Assembly: GCF_921293875.1 (NCBI RefSeq)
Contig: NZ_CAKLDI010000001.1
Coordinates: 898,475-962,474 of the forward strand
DNA: 64,000 bases
Source of the DNA: Vibrio stylophorae
GTDB lineage: Bacteria; Pseudomonadota; Gammaproteobacteria; Enterobacterales; Vibrionaceae
Reading direction: 5' to 3'
Below are positions 29,201 to 38,760 of this stretch, one piece after another. Below the pieces are notes generated by a model. The model was not told where the DNA came from. It was given only the letters and a program-made list of their open reading frames with translations, and did no database searches. Positions within the stretch are counted from its first letter, which is position 1; each line of letters opens with the position of its first letter. Both the position numbers and the translations under genes were made by a program.

Positions 29201-29523
29201 ACGATCACTTCTTGCCCTTCAGTCAAAATATCTTTGATATTTGGACGTTGGTTGCGATGACCATGAAGTTTTTGCAATAGCTCTTCTGGGTAGTATTCGC
29301 GGGCAATCTCTTTCAGGGGAAGGAAGCCGTGGCGTTCTGCACCATAGTCCACAAATGCTGCTTCTAGACTTGGTTCGATGCGTGTGACGCGGCCTTTATA
29401 GATGTTTGATTTTTTAGAATCATGGCCTGGGCTTTCGATATCAAGATCGTATAAGCGCTGACCATCGACTAATGCGACGCGCAACTCCTCTTTTTGAGTT
29501 GCGTTGATCAACATTCTTTTCAT
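26263..29523 (-). CDS. rne: Ribonuclease E, degradosome scaffold
   Basis: A 1086-residue protein. The catalytic half (1 to about 520) starts [29 protein letters not shown] and includes the S1 domain. The metal-binding aspartates lie in [14 protein letters not shown] and [14 protein letters not shown], and the zinc-link is CPRCSGTG. The C-terminal half starts with a membrane-binding amphipathic helix [14 protein letters not shown] (about 583), an arginine-rich RNA-binding region (about 600-790) and protein-binding motifs. The motif ML(G/S)[11 protein letters not shown] occurs at residues 797 and 849, and a roughly 42-residue repeat with AAFR.P forms the last about 100 residues, probably the PNPase site. 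Divergent from rluC, as in E. coli. Confidence 0.97.
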   Translation of the reverse strand: MKRMLINATQKEELRVALVDGQRLYDLDIESPGHDSKKSNIYKGRVTRIEPSLEAAFVDYGAERHGFLPLKEIAREYYPEELLQKLHGHRNQRPNIKDILTEGQEVIVQIEKEERGNKGAALNTHISLAGSYLVLMPNKPSSSGISRRIEGEDRTQLKEIVNNLEVPQGMGLIVRTACVGKTQEELEWDLKLLLNHWYAIKEEADKKQAPFLIHQESNVIVRSVRDYLRHDIGEIIIDSPKAYDRILKHIQLVRPDFADRVKRHEFDTPLFNHYQIESQIESAFQREVRLPSGGSIVIDPTEALTSIDINSSRATKGKDIEETALHTNLEAADEIARQLRLRDLGGLVVIDFIDMNPVRNQREVERRLHEAVRQDRAKVRIGRISRFGLLEMSRERLSPSLQEASHHICPRCSGTGVVRDNESLSLSVLRLIEEEALKENTAQVVAIVPVAIASYLLNEKRRAIQYIERKYQNTRVIVVPSADKETPNFEVIRVRDGEQLDLLSYMLPQHVDSLKEAEQPQEEAKARTAARKREEPALSGFAAPSTPAPVIAQAPRPEKKVAQNNKQEKKQPGLLSRIGAFFASLFGSKEEESNNKQRQNRQGRDNRNGRDNRRNNRDNRRRRGQQNRQRDEKELVNEQPQDAQQTQKPERQDRRRNDRQRNTDRPNERKDRRGKRPQQEAAVETATVATEVVETKAVENKRKEAPVKAEKAVPKQRRQRRQLEKPVRPNDTRQFAPADESRELDNAAGENQSVQNNAVQGNEQPKEQGQRRNRRTPRHLRASGQRRRRERRPQRPMLGGVASPEMAMGKVWSRVAPSLPVETSIEIAAPAVVDTPVAIEAPIAKQNTMLSGVAMPEMAMGKVQPLRTSKAIVTETTVDAPVMKAPAKVATEAKPVADKVVEAKLAEAKARVQAQASAPMMAPAPIIETAEVAASVVETAVAETPVVQAPVAESTRVENAVPEKQADVTVNPVTETAQETVKPAQVIKGYATAAMTKASAPEADAQVIEVAHAAFRTPQVTLVAGSQAATLHAQADMAKAQAPAEASEELAVATAAFREPAQANAAGSHSATHHATAVMTKAVSAE

Positions 29524-29990
29524 TGTGTATTTTTCTCGTTGTCATTGTTTCGCTTTGCAAGCGCAACGAGAGCAGCTTATAAGTGTGCCAGGCCTCGAGT
29601 CTGAATCGGTGCAGCCTCCCGGCTGGAAATACAGAGGCGCGCTAGGGCGGCGGTAATCTACCGTTCGACCAGGTCGCATCACATTGTTGAGCGTATTTTG
29701 TATTACGCTAAGTCATGGGTTAAGCGGTCTGTGGCCATAAAATAATCGGCAACCGTTAACACTTATAAATCTGTTCGTTGAGTTGCAAAAGCATGGGCCA
29801 CTGATCTGTCGTCTTACGCCCTGTGCTGCGCATTATCAGTGGTGGTATTTTTCTGTTGCTTTTGCTGTGAGTAAGATGTGTGTACCTTATTCACAAAAAT
29901 AACTGTAGGTGGTCATCCACCCAAGGCGCAATAATAGCAGGGACACTTTTTTGCGGCAATGCACTTTGTTGCCATGTTAGACTTTAATTT
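29524..29990 (-). promoter_or_regulatory. Structured 5' leader of rne (autoregulatory region) and rne/rluC promoters
   Basis: In E. coli a 361-nt rne leader mediates feedback by RNase E cleavage. Here 467 bases without a gene separate rne and rluC and hold many hairpins. TCTCGTTG/CAACGAGA (29534-29541, 29564-29571) enclose CGCTT/AAGCG. CAGCC/GGCTG (29612-29625) lies inside GCCTC/GAGGC (29592-29638). CGGTA/TACCG is at 29651-29663 and CGAC/GTCG at 29666-29676. The first stem includes the GAG of the rne ribosome site. Confidence 0.6.
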
Positions 29991-30932
29991 ATGAATCAAG
30001 ATAAGCCTCACGTTCAATTCGTCGATATTGACGAAGATATGGCCGGTCAACGAATTGATAACTTTCTTCGTAACCAGCTTAAACAGGTCCCAAAAAGCAT
30101 GATTTATCGAATTGTGCGTAAGGGTGAAGTTCGGGTGAACAAAAAAAGAATTAAACCTGAATATAAATTAGCCGCTGGAGATTGTGTCCGAATTCCGCCG
30201 GTGCATGTACCGGAGCAAGAACAAGTCGCGCCTGTAAGTACCAAACTCAATCAAGTGGCCAAGCTTGAACACTGCATTGTTTATGAAGATGAGCATCTGC
30301 TGATTTTAAATAAACCATCAGGTATTGCCGTGCATGGTGGTAGTGGTTTGAAATTTGGTGCCATTGAAGCGATGCGTGCACTGCGTCCAGAGCAAAAATT
30401 TTTAGAGTTGGTACACCGCATCGACCGCGATACATCAGGATTGCTATTGATTGCTAAAAAACGTTCAGCACTACGCCATCTACAAGCGCAATTTCGTGAA
30501 AAAACAGTGCGTAAATTTTATTACGCCTTAGTCGCTGGTGAATGGCTGAGCAAATGGCGACAAGTGGATGCACCGCTTTTGAAAAATGAAGTGAACAGTA
30601 TTGTGCGTGTGAATCGTCAGGGTAAGCCTTCAAAAACACTATTTAAAGTGATTGAAGCCTTTGGCAAAAAAGCGACCTTACTTGAAGCAAGCCCAGTGAC
30701 GGGCCGAACCCATCAAATTCGTGTGCATACCCAGTATCAGGGACATCCCATTGCATGGGATGACCGCTACGGCGACCCTCGGTTTGATGCCTTGGTGGGG
30801 CCAAGTGGTTTGAATCGTTTATTTTTGCATGCGCATCGCATCAATTTTGTGCATCCAGCAACGGGCGAGTCACAAACAGTTGACGCACCGATGGATGCAA
30901 TGTTGCAGGCAGCATTGACCTATTTACGCTAA
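29991..30932 (+). CDS. rluC: 23S rRNA pseudouridine synthase RluC
   Basis: A 313-residue protein. An N-terminal S4 domain (AGQRIDNFLRNQLKQVPKSMIYRIVRKGEVRVNKKR) is followed by the RluA-family catalytic core with HRIDRDTSGLLLIAKK, whose aspartate is the nucleophile, and GRTHQIRVH. RluC converts U955, U2504 and U2580 of 23S rRNA (E. coli numbering) to pseudouridine. The location divergent to rne supports RluC over RluA or RluD. Confidence 0.95.
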   Translation: MNQDKPHVQFVDIDEDMAGQRIDNFLRNQLKQVPKSMIYRIVRKGEVRVNKKRIKPEYKLAAGDCVRIPPVHVPEQEQVAPVSTKLNQVAKLEHCIVYEDEHLLILNKPSGIAVHGGSGLKFGAIEAMRALRPEQKFLELVHRIDRDTSGLLLIAKKRSALRHLQAQFREKTVRKFYYALVAGEWLSKWRQVDAPLLKNEVNSIVRVNRQGKPSKTLFKVIEAFGKKATLLEASPVTGRTHQIRVHTQYQGHPIAWDDRYGDPRFDALVGPSGLNRLFLHAHRINFVHPATGESQTVDAPMDAMLQAALTYLR

Positions 30933-30972
30933 ATCAAGTAGTTTGGCTGCATCGTAGTCAAGGAGAAAGACA

Positions 30973-31632
30973 ATGGCATTGCCGTATAAAGCCGTTATTT
31001 TTGATTGGGATGGTACTTTGATGAACTCAGTACCACGAATTGTTGCATGCCTTGCAGCTGCTAGTGAGGTTGCTGGTTTAGCCAAGCATTCTGATGCTGA
31101 GTTACAGTCTGGTATTGGTTTGAGTTTGGATCGCATCTTCTCCCGTCTTTTTCCATCTGCTGATGAGTCGCAACGTGATGCATGGCTGCGTGAATATCGT
31201 GAGCAATTTAATCATCGTTGTGAAGTCCCTGCAGTATTATTTCCACCGTCAGAAAGCCTGCTTCAGCATTTGCTAGAGGCACGTTTAACTATGGCTGTGG
31301 CGACCGGTAAATCCCGTTTGGGGCTCAACCGTGCATTTGTTGAAACCGGGATTGGTCACTACTTTGATGCATCTCGCTGCGGTGATGAAACAGCGTCAAA
31401 ACCAGATCCTCGAATGATTGAAGAGCTATTAAAAGAGCTCAATTTAAATCGTTCAGATGTGGTACTGGTGGGCGATAGTGTGCACGATATGGCGCTTGGA
31501 AAAAATGCTGGCATGGATACCATTGCGGTGACCTGGGGCATTGATAGCGCTGAAGCACTGGCTGATTTTTCACCTAAGGCGATTGTCGATGATATGGAAC
31601 AGCTGCAGGCTTTGCTGCTGGGCCAGCCTTGA
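30973..31632 (+). CDS. HAD-IA family hydrolase downstream of rluC
   Basis: A 219-residue phosphatase-like protein with FDWDGTLMNS (motif I), AVATGKSRLGLNRA (motif II), CGDETASKPDPRMIEELL (motif III lysine) and VLVGDSVHDMALGKNAGM (motif IV). All catalytic residues are present. The substrate is unknown; it could be a pyrophosphatase- or phosphoglycolate-type HAD. A good GGAG site lies before ATG 30973. A 40-base gap to rluC suggests co-transcription, an arrangement also seen in Pseudomonas and vibrios. Confidence 0.87.
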   Translation: MALPYKAVIFDWDGTLMNSVPRIVACLAAASEVAGLAKHSDAELQSGIGLSLDRIFSRLFPSADESQRDAWLREYREQFNHRCEVPAVLFPPSESLLQHLLEARLTMAVATGKSRLGLNRAFVETGIGHYFDASRCGDETASKPDPRMIEELLKELNLNRSDVVLVGDSVHDMALGKNAGMDTIAVTWGIDSAEALADFSPKAIVDDMEQLQALLLGQP

Positions 31633-31661
31633 TATTTCGCTACTTTATTGCATGAGTCATC

Positions 31662-31699
31662 AAACACAAAAAGCACGCTTTGGCGTGCTTTTTGTGTTT
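31662..31699. terminator. Strong bidirectional intrinsic terminator
   Basis: A perfect 17-bp stem of AAACACAAAAAGCACGC with its complement and a TTTG loop, with A and T runs on either side, placed between the convergent HAD gene and yceF. Confidence 0.93.
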
Positions 31700-31736
31700 T
31701 GTTGAATTGCTATCTATTGCTTATCTATTTATAGAT

Positions 31737-32348
31737 TTATCTAGCTAGGGCTGACGCTTCAGGCGCTAAAGGATCGACGCCCATTTTTGCCAAAAGCTCA
31801 ACTAGTGCAATTAATGGCAGACCGATCAGCGCATTGGGATCGCGGCCTTCTAAACGCTCAAAAAGCGCAATGCCCAAACCTTCCATCATAAAGCTACCCG
31901 CGCAATAGAGGGGCTGCTCAATCTCGACATAACGACTAATTTGCGCTTTTGTTAGTGTGCGAAAATGCACAGTAAAGGGCTCAACTAGGCTCAGCATTCT
32001 ATTTTGCTCACTTTGATAAAGCGCCAAGCCGGTATAAAAGGTGACGGATTTTCCATTGGCCCGCATCAATTGAGTAACCGCATTGTCTGATGTGAGCGGC
32101 TTACCAAGAATTTCGCCATCAATAACGCACACTTGATCGCTCCCAATGACCAAGGCGGGTTGCCCATAGAGTGTTGCACCCGCTTTTGCTTTTTCCTGTG
32201 CTAGGCGCTCAACCAATTGAATGGCGTTTTCATGAGGTTTGGCACTTTCATCAATATCAGGCGCACAAAAGTCAAAGGGGATCTGCAGTCTTTCAAGTAA
32301 AGCGCGGCGGTAGGGTGAGCTAGATGCAAGCAGTAGTGGCAGAGTCAT
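31737..32348 (-). CDS. yceF: Maf-family nucleotide pyrophosphatase YceF
   Basis: A 203-residue Maf protein of the YceF (7-methyl-GTP pyrophosphatase) type. [21 protein letters not shown] is the phosphate-binding start, [11 protein letters not shown] and [18 protein letters not shown] carry catalytic residues, and [38 protein letters not shown] closes the domain. It is thought to clear methylated nucleotides. ATG 32348 fits homologues better than an ATG seven codons upstream. Divergent from yceD, the conserved arrangement. Confidence 0.93.
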   Translation of the reverse strand: MTLPLLLASSSPYRRALLERLQIPFDFCAPDIDESAKPHENAIQLVERLAQEKAKAGATLYGQPALVIGSDQVCVIDGEILGKPLTSDNAVTQLMRANGKSVTFYTGLALYQSEQNRMLSLVEPFTVHFRTLTKAQISRYVEIEQPLYCAGSFMMEGLGIALFERLEGRDPNALIGLPLIALVELLAKMGVDPLAPEASALAR

Positions 32349-32443
32349 AGGCCTAATTGAGTGATTCAAATGTCGACAAATATGAGGAATCTGGCTAGCT
32401 TAGGGAGACGGAAGAAAAATGCAAAGATTTTGTCGCATTTTCT

Positions 32444-32472
32444 TTGACTCTTTTTACCACGACAGGTAAGAT
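32444..32472 (+). promoter_or_regulatory. Promoter of yceD-rpmF-plsX-fab operon
   Basis: TTGACT (32444-32449) and TAAGAT (32467-32472) are exactly 17 bases apart. The expected start of transcription falls at about 32479-32482, right at the yceD ATG (32482), and no Shine-Dalgarno sequence lies before that ATG. This promoter would therefore make a nearly leaderless mRNA. Confidence 0.75.
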
Positions 32473-32481
32473 TCGCGCCCT

Positions 32482-33003
32482 ATGCAAAAGGTAAAATTAC
32501 CACTACGTGTTGACCCAGTACGAGCCGCCCAGAAGCGTCTTGACTACGATGGTATCATCGAAGCCAAAGCAATGACGCGCTTGTCTGACTCGACACAAGG
32601 TGTGAAAGACGATGTCTCAATTTACTTATCTTTTGCGGTGGATGAGCAGGGTTTAACTGTGTTGTATGGTAAAGCAACCGCAAATGTTGAACTCCAATGC
32701 CAACGCTGCAACGATAATTTTGAGCATGGTTTAGAAGTCGAATTCTGTTATAGCCCGCTTGGTCGCCGAGCGCAGGCTAAGGATTTTCCGGAAGCTTATG
32801 AGCCGGTCGATGTCGATGAAAATGGTGAGATCGACCTTTATCAACTGATCGAAGATGAGTTGATTTTGGCACTACCTCAAGTTGCCATGCATGACGAAGC
32901 TGATTGCAACGTTGCTGCACAAGACTTGGTGTTTGGTGAGATCCCACTTGCTGATGAGCGCCCGAATCCATTCGCAGTTTTGGAAAGTTTAAAGAACAAG
33001 TAA
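32482..33003 (+). CDS. yceD: YceD, DUF177 23S rRNA accumulation protein
   Basis: A 173-residue protein starting [25 protein letters not shown], identical in style to E. coli YceD, with the conserved [42 protein letters not shown] and [10 protein letters not shown] segments. It is needed for normal 23S rRNA levels and is always upstream of rpmF. The ATG has no ribosome site and sits at the predicted transcript start. Confidence 0.95.
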   Translation: MQKVKLPLRVDPVRAAQKRLDYDGIIEAKAMTRLSDSTQGVKDDVSIYLSFAVDEQGLTVLYGKATANVELQCQRCNDNFEHGLEVEFCYSPLGRRAQAKDFPEAYEPVDVDENGEIDLYQLIEDELILALPQVAMHDEADCNVAAQDLVFGEIPLADERPNPFAVLESLKNK

Positions 33004-33017
33004 CGAGGAGTAGGGCA

Positions 33018-33191
33018 ATGGCCGTACAACAGAACCGTAAAACCCGTTCAAAGCGTGGCATGCGTCGCTCTCACGATGCGTTGTCTACTGACGTAGCAAA
33101 AAGCGTTGACGCTGTAACTGGTGAAACTCACCGCAGCCACAACATGACCGCTGACGGTTTCTACCGTGGTCGCAAGGTAGTTGACAAATAA
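33018..33191 (+). CDS. rpmF: 50S ribosomal protein L32
   Basis: A 57-residue basic protein, [20 protein letters not shown] at the N-terminus, with the family end [12 protein letters not shown]. It is a component of the large ribosomal subunit. A good GAGGAGTAGGGCA ribosome site lies before the ATG. Placement between yceD and plsX, coupling ribosome and phospholipid genes, is conserved in bacteria. Confidence 0.97.
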   Translation: MAVQQNRKTRSKRGMRRSHDALSTDVAKSVDAVTGETHRSHNMTADGFYRGRKVVDK

Positions 33192-33200
33192 GGTCAACCC

Positions 33201-34241
33201 TTGACAGGTCTAACCGTTGCACTTGATGCAATGGGAGGGGATCTCGGTCCCCAAGCCACAGTGCCTGCCGCCGTGCAGGCATTGTCGCAATTCCCATCCT
33301 TAAAAATCACACTGGTGGGTGATCAATCTCAGATCACCGAGCAGCTTATTACCCTCAATCTCGCTTCCGATACCTCTGTGCATGAGCCTCGTTTGAGCAT
33401 TATGCATTGTGATCACGTGATCGCCTCAGATACCAAACCATCAAGCGCGCTGCGTCATGGCGCAGGTAGCTCCATGCGTACAGCACTTGAGCTGGTCGCC
33501 GCTGGTCAGGCGGATGCCTGTGTATCAGCAGGGAATACTGGCGCATTGATGGCGCTTTCTCGCTATATCCTTAAATTACAACCGGGCATTGATCGCCCCG
33601 CTTTGGTCACAAGTATGCCAAGCTTAAATGGTCAGCCATTTTGGTTGTTGGATTTAGGTGCGAATGTTGGCATTGATGCCGATACATTATTCCAATTTGC
33701 GGTGATGGGCGCGGTGCTGGCAGAGCAGCAACTTGGCCGTCCGGCAAAAGTGGCACTGCTGAATATCGGCGAAGAAGCGATTAAGGGCAATGATCTGGTT
33801 CGCCAATGTGCGCATCTACTACAAGCCAGTGACGCCGTTCACTATGTTGGTTTTGTTGAAGGCGACCGCCTTTATCATGGCGATGCAGATGTCATCGTCT
33901 GCGATGGTTTTGTTGGAAACGTCGCTTTAAAAACCAGTGAAGGTGTTGCATCACTCTTTATCAACCGCTTTAAACGATCGCTACAGGGCAGCAAAATTAA
34001 GCAATTGATCGCGAAATGGTTATTTTCCGATCTAATGTTGCAACTCAATGAGCTGAACCCCGACCAGTATAACGGCGCAAGTTTGTTAGGATTGCGCGGC
34101 ATCGTGGTAAAAAGCCATGGCCGCGCCGATACTCAGGCGCTTTCCCAGGCCATAAGCGAAGCAGTATACGAGGTTAAACGGCAAATCCCTGACAAGATCA
34201 GTGGTCGTTTAGAAGCAGTTTTACTCGAGAGGCATTATTAG
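33201..34241 (+). CDS. plsX: Phosphate acyltransferase PlsX
   Basis: A 346-residue enzyme making acyl-phosphate from acyl-ACP for phosphatidic acid synthesis. [25 protein letters not shown] is the hallmark start; [25 protein letters not shown] and [19 protein letters not shown] follow. The start is TTG at 33201 with AAGG upstream. The only ATG nearby would cut into the conserved first strand. Confidence 0.95.
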   Translation: MTGLTVALDAMGGDLGPQATVPAAVQALSQFPSLKITLVGDQSQITEQLITLNLASDTSVHEPRLSIMHCDHVIASDTKPSSALRHGAGSSMRTALELVAAGQADACVSAGNTGALMALSRYILKLQPGIDRPALVTSMPSLNGQPFWLLDLGANVGIDADTLFQFAVMGAVLAEQQLGRPAKVALLNIGEEAIKGNDLVRQCAHLLQASDAVHYVGFVEGDRLYHGDADVIVCDGFVGNVALKTSEGVASLFINRFKRSLQGSKIKQLIAKWLFSDLMLQLNELNPDQYNGASLLGLRGIVVKSHGRADTQALSQAISEAVYEVKRQIPDKISGRLEAVLLERHY

Positions 34242-34247
34242 TCTTTT

Positions 34248-35204
34248 ATGTTTAGCAGAATTCTTGGCACTGGCAGCTACTTGCCAGCACAGGTGCGTAC
34301 CAACGCAGATTTAGAAAAAATGGTCGACACCAGTGATGAGTGGATTGTCGCTCGTACTGGTATTAAAGAGCGCCGAATTGCTGCTGCCGATGAGACCGTT
34401 GCAGAAATGGCTTATAAAGCTGCGCGCAACGCATTAGAGATGGCTCAGCTCCAAGCAACCGATCTCGACATGATTGTGTTTGCAACAACCTCGGCAACGC
34501 ACGCATTTCCTTCGGCTGCATGTCAGCTGCAAGGCCTTCTTCAAGCACCGGGTATTCCAGCATTTGATGTTGCCGCCGCATGCGCAGGCTTTAGCTATGC
34601 GCTGAGCATTGCAGATCAATATGTGAAAACGGGTGCGGCGAAAAATGTTTTGGTGATTGGTGCGGATAAGTTATCACACACCTGTGATCCTGAAGATCGT
34701 GGCACCATTATCCTATTTGGTGATGGCGCAGGTGCCTGCATTGTTGGCGCCAGTGAAGAGCCGGGTATTCTTTCAACCCATCTTCATGCCGATGGCCAAT
34801 ATGGCGAACTCCTGAGCCTGCCTTACCCAAGCCGTCATGATCGCGCAAGTTGCGATGCATGGCTGAAAATGGCGGGCAACGAAGTGTTTAAAGTCGCAGT
34901 GACGCAACTTGCTGGTATTGTGACTGAAACCCTCGAAGCCAATGGTTTGGATAAAACTGAACTGGATTGGCTGGTGCCACACCAAGCGAACCTTCGCATT
35001 ATTACAGCCACTGCCAAGAAATTGCGCATGGGGCTTGATCAAGTGGTCGTCACCCTTGATCGCCACGGCAACACTTCTGCTGCATCAGTGCCAAGCGCGC
35101 TTGATGAAGCGGTTCGTGATGGCCGTATCCAACGTGGACAAACCATTTTGCTAGAAGCCTTTGGTGGTGGTTTCACCTGGGGTTCTGCGCTGGTCAGATT
35201 TTAA
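34248..35204 (+). CDS. fabH: 3-oxoacyl-ACP synthase III FabH
   Basis: A 318-residue KAS III that condenses acetyl-CoA with malonyl-ACP. The catalytic triad is visible as Cys112 ([11 protein letters not shown]), His in VPHQANLRI and Asn in [11 protein letters not shown]. It begins [41 protein letters not shown], the family signature. Six bases after plsX. Confidence 0.97.
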   Translation: MFSRILGTGSYLPAQVRTNADLEKMVDTSDEWIVARTGIKERRIAAADETVAEMAYKAARNALEMAQLQATDLDMIVFATTSATHAFPSAACQLQGLLQAPGIPAFDVAAACAGFSYALSIADQYVKTGAAKNVLVIGADKLSHTCDPEDRGTIILFGDGAGACIVGASEEPGILSTHLHADGQYGELLSLPYPSRHDRASCDAWLKMAGNEVFKVAVTQLAGIVTETLEANGLDKTELDWLVPHQANLRIITATAKKLRMGLDQVVVTLDRHGNTSAASVPSALDEAVRDGRIQRGQTILLEAFGGGFTWGSALVRF

Positions 35205-35218
35205 TAAAGGATAACGAC

Positions 35219-36142
35219 ATGAGTAATTTTGCCATTGTTTTCCCTGGTCAAGGCTCACAAGCCGTTGGCATGTTGGCAGAACTTGCAGAGCAGCATTCAG
35301 TAGTGACTGAAACTTTTGCTGAGGCATCTGAAGTACTAGGTTATGACCTCTGGGCCCTTGTTCAAAATGGCCCAACTGAAGATTTGAACCAAACACAACG
35401 CACTCAGCCTGCGTTACTAGCAGCATCAGTTGCAATTTGGCGCGTATGGCAGCAGCAAGGCGGCGCGATGCCAAGTGTTATGGCGGGTCATAGCTTGGGT
35501 GAATACTCAGCACTCGTTTGTGCTGGCGTGATTGATTTTAAAGCGGCAATCCAATTGGTTGAGCTTCGTGGTCAATTGATGCAGCAAGCTGTACCTGCAG
35601 GTGTGGGTGCCATGTCTGCGATCATCGGTCTTGAAAACGACGTGATTGCAAAAGCCTGTGAAGAAGCGGCGCAAGGCCAAGTTGTTTCTCCAGTGAACTT
35701 TAACTCACCAGGCCAAGTTGTGATTGCTGGCAATGCAGAAGCCGTTGCACGCGCGAATGAGCTTTGTAAAGAAGCGGGCGCAAAACGTGCATTGCCACTT
35801 CCAGTCTCTGTACCATCACACTGTGCATTAATGAAACCTGCTGCTGATGAGCTGGCAAAAGCGTTGGAAAATATCGAATTTAACGCGCCGCAAGTGGCTG
35901 TGATCAACAACGTTGATGTGGCGGCAGAAACTGCACCTGCAGCGATTAAAGATGCATTGGTTCGTCAGCTTTACGGTCCTGTTCGTTGGACCGAAGTGGT
36001 TGAGAAAATGGCAGCGCAAGGCGTTGAAAATCTGATTGAAATGGGTCCAGGTAAAGTATTGTCTGGTCTCACTAAGCGTATTGATCGCAATCTAGCATCA
36101 ACATCTGTTAATGATGTTGCTTCGCTTGAAGCTGCGAAATAA
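35219..36142 (+). CDS. fabD: Malonyl-CoA:ACP transacylase FabD
   Basis: A 307-residue acyltransferase. FAIVFPGQGSQAVGMLAEL is the start signature. The nucleophile is Ser92 in AGHSLGEYSALVCAG, and the catalytic His lies in VPSHCALM; IEMGPGKVLSGLTKRI ends the domain. It loads malonyl groups on ACP. An AAAGGATAACGAC ribosome site precedes the ATG. Confidence 0.97.
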   Translation: MSNFAIVFPGQGSQAVGMLAELAEQHSVVTETFAEASEVLGYDLWALVQNGPTEDLNQTQRTQPALLAASVAIWRVWQQQGGAMPSVMAGHSLGEYSALVCAGVIDFKAAIQLVELRGQLMQQAVPAGVGAMSAIIGLENDVIAKACEEAAQGQVVSPVNFNSPGQVVIAGNAEAVARANELCKEAGAKRALPLPVSVPSHCALMKPAADELAKALENIEFNAPQVAVINNVDVAAETAPAAIKDALVRQLYGPVRWTEVVEKMAAQGVENLIEMGPGKVLSGLTKRIDRNLASTSVNDVASLEAAK

Positions 36143-36153
36143 GGGAGAAAGGA

Positions 36154-36891
36154 ATGATGAATCTGCAAGGTAAAATTGCACTGGTCACTGGCGCAAGCCG
36201 TGGTATTGGCCGCGCAATCGCAGAGCTTTTGGTTGCCCGTGGTGCCACAGTTGTGGGTACGGCAACCAGCGAGTCTGGCGCGCAAGCCATCAGCGAATAT
36301 TTAGGTGCAAACGGTAAAGGTTTGGCACTGAACGTGACCTCTACTGAGTCCATTGAAGCGGTTCTTGCAACCATCAAAGCTGAGTTTGGTGACATCGATA
36401 TTTTGGTGAACAACGCCGGTATCACTCGTGATAACTTGTTGATGCGTATGAAAGATGACGAGTGGCAAGATATCATGGATACCAACTTGACCTCGATCTT
36501 CCGTCTATCAAAAGCGGTGCTGCGCGCAATGATGAAAAAACGTTGTGGTCGCATCATTAACGTGGGCTCTGTTGTGGGCACCATGGGTAATGCAGGTCAA
36601 ACTAACTATGCTGCAGCGAAAGCCGGCGTGATTGGTTTTACCAAATCAATGGCGCGTGAAGTGGCTTCACGCGGCATTACTGTAAACACAGTGGCACCGG
36701 GCTTTATCGAAACCGATATGACCAAAGCATTGACGGATGACCAACGCGCAGCTACCTTGGCACAAGTGCCTGCAGGTCGCCTGGGCGATCCAAAAGAGAT
36801 CGCATTTGCGGTGGGCTTCCTTGCTTCTGATGAAGCGGCTTACATTAACGGCGAAACTTTGCACGTTAATGGCGGCATGTATATGGTTTAA
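36154..36891 (+). CDS. fabG: 3-oxoacyl-ACP reductase FabG
   Basis: A 245-residue short-chain dehydrogenase using NADPH. TGASRGIGRAIAELL is the cofactor motif, NNAGITRDNLL the structural motif and Ser/Tyr/Lys the triad (INVGSVVGTMGNAGQTNYAAAKAG). It ends GGMYMV as in other FabG. Two adjacent ATGs can start it; the first follows GGGAGAAAGGA. It is followed by a 157-base gap that holds an acpP promoter candidate. Confidence 0.97.
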   Translation: MMNLQGKIALVTGASRGIGRAIAELLVARGATVVGTATSESGAQAISEYLGANGKGLALNVTSTESIEAVLATIKAEFGDIDILVNNAGITRDNLLMRMKDDEWQDIMDTNLTSIFRLSKAVLRAMMKKRCGRIINVGSVVGTMGNAGQTNYAAAKAGVIGFTKSMAREVASRGITVNTVAPGFIETDMTKALTDDQRAATLAQVPAGRLGDPKEIAFAVGFLASDEAAYINGETLHVNGGMYMV

Positions 36892-36975
36892 TCAAAATCG
36901 TTGCAAATTTTAACCGTTAGGATCAAGACAGGTCACGATTTACACCATTTCGTGGTTTGACCAGCCTTGATAACC

Positions 36976-37003
36976 TTGCAACTTTTTTGCGATTGAATAA
37001 ACT
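36976..37003 (+). promoter_or_regulatory. Candidate acpP promoter
   Basis: TTGCAA (36976-36981) and TAAACT (36998-37003) with 16-base spacing, about 45 bases before acpP. Strong separate transcription of acpP is known in E. coli; here it is only inferred. Confidence 0.45.
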
Positions 37004-37048
37004 AACGCAACTATCGCATCTGCGAATCTTGAAGGAAATATATTAGCT

Positions 37049-37282
37049 ATGAGCAACATCGAAGAACGCGTAAAGAAAATCATCGTTGAACAACTAGGTG
37101 TTAAAGAAGAAGAAGTGAAAAACGAAGCTTCTTTCGTTGACGACCTAGGTGCTGACTCTCTTGACACTGTAGAGCTAGTTATGGCTCTAGAAGAAGAATT
37201 CGATACTGAAATTCCAGACGAAGAAGCAGAGAAAATCACTACTGTTCAAGCGGCGATTGACTACGTTAACAGCCAACAGTAA
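37049..37282 (+). CDS. acpP: Acyl carrier protein
   Basis: A 77-residue acidic protein. The phosphopantetheine attachment serine is Ser37 in [21 protein letters not shown]. It carries the growing acyl chain in fatty acid and lipid A synthesis. The ATG follows GAAGGAAATATATTAGCT. Codons are strongly biased toward highly expressed types. A terminator-like hairpin lies right after it, before fabF. Confidence 0.98.
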   Translation: MSNIEERVKKIIVEQLGVKEEEVKNEASFVDDLGADSLDTVELVMALEEEFDTEIPDEEAEKITTVQAAIDYVNSQQ

Positions 37283-37292
37283 TGAACACCCC

Positions 37293-37322
37293 CAGGCGGT
37301 CTCCCAGACCGCCTGACTTTTT
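37293..37322 (+). terminator. Partial terminator between acpP and fabF
   Basis: CAGGCGGTCT / AGACCGCCTG, a perfect 10-bp GC-rich stem with a CCC loop, then AC and a run of six T. It lies inside the operon, so it should let only part of transcription continue into fabF and keep acpP mRNA in excess. Confidence 0.82.
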
Positions 37323-37360
37323 TCAAGCAATCTAAGAATCCCCTTCCGGAGAATAAAATC

Positions 37361-38599
37361 GTGTCCAAACGTCGCGTTGTCGTCACAGGCATGGGTATGT
37401 TGACGCCAGTAGGTAATACTGTTGAGTCTTCATGGAACGCCCTACTTGCTGGTACTAGCGGTATTAGCAATATCGAACATTTTGATACAACTAACTTCGC
37501 CACGCGTTTTGCCGGCATGCTGAAAGACTTCAATTGTGAAGATTACATGTCGAAGAAAGATGCACGTAAAATGGATTTGTTTATCCAATACGGTGTCGCT
37601 GCCGGCGTGCAAGCATTGAAAGACTCTGGCGTTGAGATCACCGAAGCAAATGCGGCCCGTGCGGGTGTTGCAATTGGTTCAGGTATTGGCGGTCTTGGTT
37701 TGATTGAAGCAAACCACCAGAGTTTGCTTGAAAAAGGTCCTCGCAAAATTAGTCCTTTCTTTGTGCCATCAACCATCGTGAACATGATTGCAGGTCATCT
37801 GTCGATTATGCACGGTCTTCGTGGTCCAAATATCGCGATCTCTACTGCATGTACCACAGGTTTGCATAACATCGGCCATGCGGCACGTATGATTGCATAT
37901 GGCGATGCTGACATTATGGTTGCGGGTGGTGCAGAAAAAGCATCAACCGAGCTAGGTATCGGTGGTTTTGCGGCGGCAAAAGCGCTATCAACTCGCAATG
38001 ATGATCCACAGCGCGCATCACGTCCATGGGACAAAGATCGCGATGGTTTCGTATTGGGCGATGGTGCAGGCATGATGGTGCTTGAAGAGTACGAACACGC
38101 AAAAGCACGTGGCGCGAAAATCTACTGTGAGCTTGTTGGCTTTGGTATGAGCGGTGATGCGTACCACATGACTTCACCAAGTGCTGACGGTTCAGGCGGT
38201 GCGCTAGCAATGGAAGCCGCCATTCGCGACGCAGGTATCAATGCGGATCAAATCGGCTATGTGAACGCACATGGCACATCAACGCCTGCGGGTGACTTGG
38301 CTGAAACCCTTGGTATTAAACGTGCTATGGGCGCAGCTGCAGACAAAGTGATGGTATCTTCAACTAAATCGATGACAGGTCACCTATTGGGTGCGGCAGG
38401 TTCAGTTGAATCAATCATTACTGCGTTGACCTTGGTAGAGCAAGCGGTGCCACCAACGATTAACCTTGAAAATCCTGATGAAGGCTGTGACTTGGATTAT
38501 GTTCCAGGTGAAGCGCGTCAAGTGTCTCTTGAGTATGCAATTTGTAACTCATTCGGCTTTGGCGGCACCAACGGCTCATTGCTATTTAAGAAGATTTAA
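37361..38599 (+). CDS. fabF: 3-oxoacyl-ACP synthase II FabF
   Basis: A 412-residue KAS II. It starts at GTG (CGGAGAATAAAATC upstream) with [30 protein letters not shown]. The catalytic Cys is in [19 protein letters not shown], and the two His residues are in [14 protein letters not shown] and [12 protein letters not shown]. It elongates acyl-ACP, including palmitoleate to vaccenate for temperature adaptation. Confidence 0.97.
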   Translation: MSKRRVVVTGMGMLTPVGNTVESSWNALLAGTSGISNIEHFDTTNFATRFAGMLKDFNCEDYMSKKDARKMDLFIQYGVAAGVQALKDSGVEITEANAARAGVAIGSGIGGLGLIEANHQSLLEKGPRKISPFFVPSTIVNMIAGHLSIMHGLRGPNIAISTACTTGLHNIGHAARMIAYGDADIMVAGGAEKASTELGIGGFAAAKALSTRNDDPQRASRPWDKDRDGFVLGDGAGMMVLEEYEHAKARGAKIYCELVGFGMSGDAYHMTSPSADGSGGALAMEAAIRDAGINADQIGYVNAHGTSTPAGDLAETLGIKRAMGAAADKVMVSSTKSMTGHLLGAAGSVESIITALTLVEQAVPPTINLENPDEGCDLDYVPGEARQVSLEYAICNSFGFGGTNGSLLFKKI

Positions 38600-38680
38600 T
38601 CGCAAAAAATTAAATAGCTTTAGCGACTCATCGCATCTTCTATTTTAGAGATCCAATGTTCGCTTGAAGCTTGCTATCAT

Positions 38681-38707
38681 AACGGCTCGATTTATCGAGC
38701 CGTTTTT
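38681..38707 (+). terminator. Intrinsic terminator after fabF
   Basis: AACGGCTCGA / TCGAGCCGTT with loop TTTA and a run of seven T, 81 bases past fabF. It separates the fab genes from pabC-mltG-tmk-holB. Confidence 0.92.
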
Positions 38708-38760
38708 TTATTCAAGTAATTGAAAAATAAATATGTTCATCAATGAGATAAGGAGCTGCT

